Assembly (NCBI RefSeq): GCF_946227985.1
Contig: NZ_CAMKGL010000002.1
Location: 23,266-87,265 of the forward strand
Origin: Serratia quinivorans
GTDB lineage: Bacteria > Pseudomonadota > Gammaproteobacteria > Enterobacterales > Enterobacteriaceae
DNA length: 64,000 nt
Direction of reading: 5' to 3'
Shown here: positions 58,392-64,000 of the stretch, in pieces
Position numbering within the stretch: position 1 is the stretch's first letter
Layout of the letters: each line of letters begins with the position of its first letter
Made by a program: the position numbers and the translations under genes
The notes under the pieces: model-generated
The model's input: the letters and a program-made list of their open reading frames with translations, nothing else
What the model was told of the DNA's origin: nothing
Databases searched by the model: none

Positions 58392-59246
58392 ATGAGAAAA
58401 CTCGCAAAACGACTCTATCGGGCCGCGCCCGATTTTATCTATTATCAAGTCAGCCACTATCTTGCCCATGGCGCTTGGATTAACTTCAAATCCCCCAAGA
58501 CATTTTCAGAGAAAATTTATCGGCGCATGCGCTACCCATGCCGTGATTTCAGTATGTTAGCGGACAAGGTGGCCGTCAGGGACTATATTTCACAGCGGGT
58601 ATCGGAAAAGTACCTAACCCCCATCATGATGATTAGCGATAATTTCACCGAACAAGATTACCTTTCATTACCCCAATCGTTTGTTATCAAAACTAATAAT
58701 GCTTCGCAACAGGTCAAGATAGTCAAAGATAAAAGCGAAGTTACTTTTTCCGATATTGCGAAGATTCTTAATGAATGGTCTGAAATAACCTACTGGAAAA
58801 GGTTTCGCGAAAAACATTACGACAATATCCCGCAGAAAATTATCGTCGAGCAGCTATTGGATATAGAAACGGCAGGTGAGCTGATTGATTACAAGGTGCA
58901 TGTTTTTAACGGTAAACACGCTTATTTGTTCGTAGAGCTGTTACGTGGCGGGCCTGAGCCGACGTCCCTGGAGTTTTTGGACGAGCATGCGCACCACTGT
59001 TTCTTTACCCAGGCGGATATCCCGCAGGTCAATACCCTGTATGAAAAACCGGCGTTCTGGGATGAAATGATCCGGGTGGCGAAAGCCGTTGCGGCAGATT
59101 TGGACTATTGCCGCGTCGACTTCTATCTCACCCGCGAGCAAATCTACATTGGTGAACTGACGCTGACCCCCGGTGCCGGCAACGAGGTTTACCTGCCGCG
59201 CGCGACCAACCTGCTGCTGGGCGAGATGATGTCCAAAGTCGGGTAG
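58392..59246 (+). CDS. TupA-like ATP-grasp protein (polysaccharide modification)
   Basis: 284 aa. Seen: NFKSPKTFSEKIYRRM, LADKVAVRDYISQRV, SFVIKTNNASQQVKIVKD, PQKIIVEQLLD and DYKVHVFNGK, then CRVDFYLTREQIYIGELTLTPGAGNE. These are the nucleotide- and Mg-binding parts of the TupA ATP-grasp family (which can join amino acids to uronic-acid polymers or sugars). The start at ATG 58392 has an AAGAGAAGA RBS. AT-rich at its 5' half compared with neighbours. Likely acts with the divergent flippase on a surface glycan; inferred. Confidence 0.85.
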   Translation: MRKLAKRLYRAAPDFIYYQVSHYLAHGAWINFKSPKTFSEKIYRRMRYPCRDFSMLADKVAVRDYISQRVSEKYLTPIMMISDNFTEQDYLSLPQSFVIKTNNASQQVKIVKDKSEVTFSDIAKILNEWSEITYWKRFREKHYDNIPQKIIVEQLLDIETAGELIDYKVHVFNGKHAYLFVELLRGGPEPTSLEFLDEHAHHCFFTQADIPQVNTLYEKPAFWDEMIRVAKAVAADLDYCRVDFYLTREQIYIGELTLTPGAGNEVYLPRATNLLLGEMMSKVG

Positions 59247-59261
59247 TGGCTGCTGCAGCCT

Positions 59262-60164
59262 TTAGCGGCCACAGTCCATTGGCGCGATGCTTTGCAACCA
59301 TCGGAGAAACTCAGCCGCTTTGGGTTTGTCCAGCGTGCGTTGCGGATAAACCAGGTAGTAGGGCTTGCTGAGCGGCAATGCCGGTTCTGCCAGCGGCACC
59401 AGCGTCCCCCTGGCCAGTTCGCGCTGGATCAACCGCTGCTGGCCGAGCAAAATGCCGTGGCCCTCGACCGCGGCGTCAATCGCCAGTGAGGTCAGGTTAT
59501 AGGTCAGGCCACGCCGCTGTGGTGGCGGTAACCCGGCGGCACTGAACCAGTCATGCCAGCCCGGCAGAAACTGACTTTCCTTGCCCCAATCCACATGGAT
59601 CAGCGGCCGTTGGGTCCAGTCGCAGCCGGCCTGCAATTGCGGGCTGCAAACCGGCTGCACGCAGTCCTGAAACAGCCGCACTTTTTCCAACAGCGGGTAG
59701 TCCTGATCGCCAAAACACAGGGCAAAGTCCGCCGCTGACCCGGCGAAATCGACTTCGGCATGGGTGGCGTGCAGGCGGATATCCACCTGTGGATGCCGGG
59801 CCAGCCAATCGCCGATCGCCGGGTTCAGCCATTTTGACGCCAATGCCGGCAAGGCGAATACCGTCAGCGTTTCCTTGCCCCGCTGGCGATCGACATGCTG
59901 TTGCGCCACGCGCAACGTTTCGAAGGCCTGTTGCACGTAGGCCAGGTAGTCCGCTCCCTGCTCGGTCAGCGTCACGCCGCTTTTAGCGCGGATAAACAGC
60001 ACAATACCCAGCTGCTGCTCAAGCTGGCGGATCTGTTGGCTGACGGCGGCGGCGGTCAATGCCAGGTGGTCTGCCGCTTTGGCCAGGCTGCCGGTGCGGG
60101 CGGCGGTTTCAAACGCCAGAATGGCGTTCAGTTTGGGCAGCCGGGGACGGGAAGTTGGGCTCAT
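59262..60164 (-). CDS. LysR-family regulator (GcvA-like), divergent from a HalD-like oxygenase
   Basis: 300 aa. LPKLNAILAFETAARTGSLAKAA and HLALTAAAVSQQIRQLEQQLGIVLF form the winged helix. The effector domain has ATHAEVDFAGSAADFALCFGD. 111 bp separate its start from the oxygenase start, making that gene the likely target. Confidence 0.92.
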   Translation of the reverse strand: MSPTSRPRLPKLNAILAFETAARTGSLAKAADHLALTAAAVSQQIRQLEQQLGIVLFIRAKSGVTLTEQGADYLAYVQQAFETLRVAQQHVDRQRGKETLTVFALPALASKWLNPAIGDWLARHPQVDIRLHATHAEVDFAGSAADFALCFGDQDYPLLEKVRLFQDCVQPVCSPQLQAGCDWTQRPLIHVDWGKESQFLPGWHDWFSAAGLPPPQRRGLTYNLTSLAIDAAVEGHGILLGQQRLIQRELARGTLVPLAEPALPLSKPYYLVYPQRTLDKPKAAEFLRWLQSIAPMDCGR

Positions 60165-60275
60165 GGCGCTTATCGCTAAGAAATGGTTAGCTCATCCTTA
60201 ACGTATTTTTGTTATTACGGCAATCCGGCATTCGCTACAGTGGGTTATCCGGCCGCTACGCCTAAGGAGTCTCTG

Positions 60276-61055
60276 ATGCAGCCACTCGCTCATATCGTTG
60301 ATTTAACCGCCAACCCGATAGGTGATCCGGCCTTTCGGGCACGATGCAAAGCTACGTTGGATACGGCGGGGGCGCTGGTGCTACCGGGCTTTCTGACGGC
60401 GGCGGCGCTGGCGACAATCCGTCTGGAAGGGGCGGAGCACAGCCATGCGGCGTTTTATGCCGCCAGCAAGCATAACGTCTACCTCAGGCCGCAGGATGAA
60501 ACGCTGCCGGCCGATCATGCACGCAACCGGCTGGTGGTCTCGTCCAAGGGCTGCATTACCGATGAGGAGATCCCACCGCAATCACCGCTGCGCACACTGT
60601 ATGACGCGCAGCCGTTCCGCGATTTTCTCTGCGCGGTGCTGGAAGAACAGTGTCTGTATCCCTACGCCGATCGCCTGTCGTCGATCAACCTGCACTATGC
60701 CCATCGCGGGCAGGAACTGGGTTGGCATTTCGACAACTCGTCGTTCGCCATCACGCTGTTGATCCAGAAACCGCAGGCCGGTGGACGCTTTGAATATGTG
60801 GAAAACCTGCGCGATGCCGACCGCGGCGAGATGAATTACGCCGGGGTTTCCCAGGTGCTGGACGGTGAACGAGCGGTAAAGCCGTTGGCGATGGAAGAGG
60901 GGGATTTGGTGCTGTTCCGTGGCCGCAACGCCATGCATAGGGTCACGCCGACCGAAGGTGACATCACCCGCATGCTGGTGGTGCTGGCTTATAATGCACA
61001 GCCGGATATCGCGCTGTCGGAAAGCGCCAGAATGACCTTTTACGGCCGGGTGTAA
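60276..61055 (+). CDS. HalD/BesD-like Fe(II)/2-oxoglutarate oxygenase with intact HxD
   Basis: 259 aa from ATG 60276 (RBS AAGGAG at 60264-60269). The iron site is GWHFDNSSF (His151, Asp153) and AMHRVTP (His221), with Arg232 (TRMLVV) for 2-oxoglutarate. The overall layout, with LVLPGFL near residue 35 and RLSSINLHYAHRGQELGWH, places it with proteins often labelled HalD/BesD family. Halogenases of that group have Gly in place of the Asp; here the Asp remains, so hydroxylation of an amino acid or amino acid derivative is more likely. Convergent with ansP. Confidence 0.82.
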   Translation: MQPLAHIVDLTANPIGDPAFRARCKATLDTAGALVLPGFLTAAALATIRLEGAEHSHAAFYAASKHNVYLRPQDETLPADHARNRLVVSSKGCITDEEIPPQSPLRTLYDAQPFRDFLCAVLEEQCLYPYADRLSSINLHYAHRGQELGWHFDNSSFAITLLIQKPQAGGRFEYVENLRDADRGEMNYAGVSQVLDGERAVKPLAMEEGDLVLFRGRNAMHRVTPTEGDITRMLVVLAYNAQPDIALSESARMTFYGRV

Positions 61056-61063
61056 GGGGAATA

Positions 61064-61087
61064 AAACTGCCCCGGTTGGGGCAGTTT
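61064..61087. terminator. Bidirectional terminator between the oxygenase gene and ansP
   Basis: Perfect 10-bp stem AAACTGCCCC / GGGGCAGTTT with loop GGTT, followed by AAAAA/TTTTT-type tracts on either side. It serves the two convergent genes. Confidence 0.85.
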
Positions 61088-61093
61088 AAAAAC

Positions 61094-62557
61094 TCAGTGA
61101 TGGGCTTCTTCGTGTGCCTGCTGTTCCAGTTTCACTTCCTGCGCGCGCTTGCGCAGGCCAAACCAGCCCAGCACCAGCAGCACGACCAGCACAGGAATGG
61201 TGGCGATGGTCCAGGTGCCGTTCGGGTAGTCAAACGCCATCATGACCACCACCGCCAGCAGGAACGCCAACGTCAGCCAGGAGGTGACCGGCGCGCCAGG
61301 CATCTTGAAGGTAACCGGCTTGGCACGGCCTTCACGCACGGCCTTACGCAGACGCATCTGGCAGACGATGATAAATGCCCAGGAGCTGATAATGCCCAGC
61401 GAAGCGATGTTCAACACGATCTCAAACACCTGTGAAGGCACCAGATAGTTCAAAATCACCCCGAGCACGTAGATACCGCAGGTCACCAGGATCCCGGCGT
61501 AAGGCACCTGCTGGCTGCTCATTTTGGCCATAAATTTCGGCGCCGAGCCGCCCATCGACAGCGAACGCAGAATACGGCCGGTGGAGTACAGCCCCGAGTT
61601 CAGGCTGGAGAGCGCGGCGGTCAACACCACGATGTTCATGATGGTGCCGATATAGGGCACGCCCAGCTTGCTGAAGAAGGTGACGAACGGGCTTTGGCCC
61701 GCCTGGTAGGCGTTCCACGGCAGCAGCAACACCAGCAGCACCACCGAGCCAACGTAGAACAGGCCGATGCGCCAAATAACGCTGTTGATAGCCTTCGGCA
61801 GCATTTTGGCCGGATCCTTGCACTCGCCGGCGGCGGTGCCGATCAGCTCAATCCCGGCGAAGGCGAAGATTACCCCTTGTACCAGCACCAACGCAGGCAG
61901 CAGGCCATGCGGGAACATGCCGCCGTTTTCGGTAATCAGATGCAGGCCGGTGGTATTGCCCGCCACCGGGGTGCCGGTGCCGAGAAACACCACGCCGACC
62001 ACCAGGAAAAGCGCGATGGCGACCACTTTGATCAGGGCGAACCAGAACTCCATTTCGGCGAACCACTTCACGCCGATCATGTTCATGGTGGCGACCACCC
62101 CGAGGGCGCAGAGGGCAAACAACCACTGCGGCACATCGGCGAAGGTACCCCAATAGTGCATATACAGCGCTACCGCCGTGATGTCGACGATACCGGTCAT
62201 CGCCCAGTTGAGGAAATACATCCAGCCGGCGACGTAAGAGGCTTTTTCACCGAGGAACTCGCGGGCGTAAGAAACAAAGCTGCCGCTGGTAGGGCGGTGT
62301 AAAACCAGTTCGCCCAATGCCCGCAGAATGAAGAAAGAGAAGATACCGCAGACCAGATACACCAGCGCCAGCGCCGGCCCTGCCAGTTCCAGCCGGCCGC
62401 CGGTGCCGAGGAACAGGCCGGTACCTATTGAACCGCCGATGGCGATCATTTGAATCTGCCGGTTGCCCATGCTTTTGTGGTAACCGGATTCGTGAGAGTC
62501 TAACCAGCGTCTTCTGGCTGCATGTTGCTCATGCGCCGATTTTTTTTGTGATTGCAT
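61094..62557 (-). CDS. ansP: L-asparagine permease AnsP
   Basis: 487 aa APC-family permease with 12 segments. GNRQIQMIAIGGSIGTGLFLGTG, RPTSGSFVSYAREFLGEKASYVAGWMYF, WFAEMEFWFALIKV and GTAAGECKDPAKMLPKAINSVIWR are nearly identical to E. coli AnsP as I recall it. The start at ATG 62555-62557 gives MQSQKKSAHEQ. It is monocistronic. Confidence 0.93.
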   Translation of the reverse strand: MQSQKKSAHEQHAARRRWLDSHESGYHKSMGNRQIQMIAIGGSIGTGLFLGTGGRLELAGPALALVYLVCGIFSFFILRALGELVLHRPTSGSFVSYAREFLGEKASYVAGWMYFLNWAMTGIVDITAVALYMHYWGTFADVPQWLFALCALGVVATMNMIGVKWFAEMEFWFALIKVVAIALFLVVGVVFLGTGTPVAGNTTGLHLITENGGMFPHGLLPALVLVQGVIFAFAGIELIGTAAGECKDPAKMLPKAINSVIWRIGLFYVGSVVLLVLLLPWNAYQAGQSPFVTFFSKLGVPYIGTIMNIVVLTAALSSLNSGLYSTGRILRSLSMGGSAPKFMAKMSSQQVPYAGILVTCGIYVLGVILNYLVPSQVFEIVLNIASLGIISSWAFIIVCQMRLRKAVREGRAKPVTFKMPGAPVTSWLTLAFLLAVVVMMAFDYPNGTWTIATIPVLVVLLVLGWFGLRKRAQEVKLEQQAHEEAHH

Positions 62558-63046
62558 CGTTCGTCCTGTTTTACCTGTCTGTAAAATTATCCTGCCCCAG
62601 CTTCGGAGCAAACGATTGCTACGACCAACCGTGATGAGAATGAGGTCATGGCATCATTCTGTTGTTTATACCCGTCGTGTTTCGATCTTCAGCAATGAAA
62701 TTCATAGCGTATATTATATGAACAGCTGCCGTTAAATAACGGCGAGGCATGCTACCTTTTCTCTGGAAATGTGGCAAAAAATCCTGCGTATAAATCGTGA
62801 ATAAGTGTGTTTATTTTTTGTTCCATATACAAAAGAACATATTATTCAATAAGATGATTGATTTTATCAAGACGGAAATAACGAGGAATAAAAAGTGATG
62901 AAAATCACAGAATAATAATTACCGTGCAAACTACAGGGGATTTTGCTTATTTATTCGCGATGAGAAAAAAGGGGAGGGGTAATAAACGTCACTTCGCCTG
63001 CGGCGATATTGCCACAGGCGAGGAACATCATGGGGAGGGGCGATTC
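62558..63046. other. AT-rich intergenic region upstream of ansP
   Basis: About 490 bp with no convincing gene. It should hold the ansP promoter (AT-rich stretch around 62700-62720) and the 3' end of the PACE gene. A stem TCGCCTGYGGC/GCCRCAGGCGA at 62994-63021 follows the PACE stop and may terminate it. An ATACCCGTCGTG...ATTCATAGCGTATA stretch (62668-62712) faintly recalls ERIC ends. Confidence 0.55.
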
Positions 63047-63484
63047 TTAGGCTGATTCTCCGACCGGCAGGGCCGACGCAGGCAAACCGAATATCTTGTC
63101 GAACGCCCAGTTAAACACAAAGGTGTAGCACGGGATAATGACGATCAGCGCCATATCCAGCAGCAGCGCCTGCCACAGCGTAATTCCCATCCACCAGGCG
63201 ATCAGCGGGATCAGATACACCACCAGCGTTAGTTGGAAGCCCACGGCATGGATAATGCGTCGCTTGAGCGTACGGCCCCGCGTTGCCTGGCGGCTTTCCC
63301 ACAGTTCAAACAGTGAGTTGTAGATGAAGTTCCAGCTGACTGCGATGGTGGTGATGATCACCGCCAGCGGCCCGGTACTGCTGGGGGCGGTGCCGGAAAG
63401 CAATGCCAGCCCGAGTGCGGAGATCGCCATACCGATAATTTCATAGGCGGTGACATACACCAGTTTGCGTTTAACGCCTTGCAT
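63047..63484 (-). CDS. PACE-family multidrug/biguanide efflux transporter
   Basis: 145 aa with four membrane helices in two tandem halves (bacterial transmembrane pair). Seen: ERRLVY-like KRKLVYVTAYEIIGM with Glu15, WNFIYNSLFELWE, RIIHAVGFQLTLVVYLIPLIAWWM and CYTFVFNWAFDKIFG. Members such as AceI export chlorhexidine and other cationic biocides. A LysR-type gene is divergent from it (128 bp between starts), the arrangement known for AceR-AceI. Confidence 0.92.
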   Translation of the reverse strand: MQGVKRKLVYVTAYEIIGMAISALGLALLSGTAPSSTGPLAVIITTIAVSWNFIYNSLFELWESRQATRGRTLKRRIIHAVGFQLTLVVYLIPLIAWWMGITLWQALLLDMALIVIIPCYTFVFNWAFDKIFGLPASALPVGESA

Positions 63485-63611
63485 TACTCATCTCCTGACT
63501 GATTTTTTGGCTATAGGGTCGGATGACCTTTTGCCGTCTGACGAGTAAGATACCGTCAATCATATTGATAGAAAAAGTCAGGAGCTGTCAGTTTATCTGA
63601 CAGGTGATGCA

Positions 63612-64000
63612 ATGAACTTTTCCAGCGATAACATTGAGCTGTTTCTGGCGGTACTGGATCGCGGATCGTTTTCCGCTGCTGCCCGCTCGCTACGGCGTGT
63701 CCCTTCGGCGGTCAGCATGGGGATCGCCAACATGGAGGCGGAACTAGGGTTTCAGCTGTTTGATCGTTCACACCGGGAAACGCTACCCACCCCGCTGGCG
63801 TTGGCACTGGCGCCGCATGCGCGGTTGATCGCCGATCAGCTAAAGCAACTGCAGAACCACGCCATCGAATTATCCCAGGGGCTGGAAAGCACTCTGTCGG
63901 TCGGCGTCGCCTCGGACATCAACAGCAGCGGGCTGTTGGCTGCGGTCAAAACGCTGGCGGAACGCTACCCGTTGCTGAATATCGAAGTACTGACCGCCCC
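63612..64000 (+). CDS. LysR-family regulator, partial (runs off right edge)
   Basis: The first 129 codons are in the window. MNFSSDNIELFLAVLDRGSF followed by SAAARSLRRVPSAVSMGIANMEAELGFQLFDR is a LysR winged helix; the effector domain begins around LSVGVASDINS. It is divergent from the PACE efflux gene, which it probably activates. Confidence 0.9.
   Translation, partial: MNFSSDNIELFLAVLDRGSFSAAARSLRRVPSAVSMGIANMEAELGFQLFDRSHRETLPTPLALALAPHARLIADQLKQLQNHAIELSQGLESTLSVGVASDINSSGLLAAVKTLAERYPLLNIEVLTA

Noticed and set aside
62668-62712. Possible ninth ERIC element upstream of ansP
   Set aside because: Only the end-like words ATACCCGTCGTG and ATTCATAGCGTATA resemble ERIC; the central palindrome is missing and the stretch is too short.

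Overview
The window looks like a chromosomal segment of an enterobacterium, most likely Serratia (S. proteamaculans/liquefaciens/plymuthica group). Protein sequences and gene order match Serratia/Yersinia-type genomes. The backbone is the '17-minute' region of E. coli in nearly the same order: gpmA, galM-galK-galT, modF-modE, acrZ-modABC, ybhA, pgl, ybhB, bioA/bioBFCD, uvrB, yvcK, moaABCDE, ybhL, ybhRSFG-cecR, rhlE. Accessory genes interrupt it, and at least eight ERIC repeats lie between genes. The species name is an inference.

Left edge (1-1770): AT-rich genes in a tandem DUF3289/DUF943 arrangement, probably a polymorphic toxin/immunity locus. The second DUF3289 copy has lost its normal start. 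Next come gpmA (candidate Fur box), psiF and a galT-galK-galM operon without galE but with a near-exact E. coli-type GalR operator. A CPBP protease and an isochorismatase-fold protein lacking its catalytic cysteine follow.

8.8-20.3 kb is a metal/oxyanion block. modE-modF and acrZ-modABC are split by a 6-kb cassette: TonB-dependent receptor, periplasmic binding protein, SAM methyltransferase, FecCD permease (frameshifted) and ABC ATPase. The receptor promoter has no evident Fur box but carries a near-consensus Zur (zinc) operator. This makes the cassette a candidate zinc-metallophore uptake system and the most interesting item here. A ModE operator precedes modA, and a second ModE-like operator precedes moaA, which also has a Moco riboswitch.

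20.3-45.6 kb is mostly housekeeping: ybhA, pgl, ybhB, a DUF1232 protein, the biotin genes with a BirA operator, an orphan urtE-like ATPase, a 1.2-kb non-coding region with DnaA and LexA sites before uvrB, yvcK, moaABCDE, ybhL, and the CecR-controlled ABC-2 exporter plus rhlE.

45.6-64 kb is accessory: an HlyD/MFS efflux pair divergent from an IclR-usp-dehydrogenase operon, dusC, a DJ-1/PfpI protein, an arylamine N-acetyltransferase, four LysR regulators (three clearly divergent from a transporter or enzyme gene, the fourth likewise but cut by the right edge), an orphan flippase/TupA-type ATP-grasp pair, a HalD/BesD-like Fe(II)/2OG oxygenase with an intact HxD motif, ansP and a PACE efflux pump.
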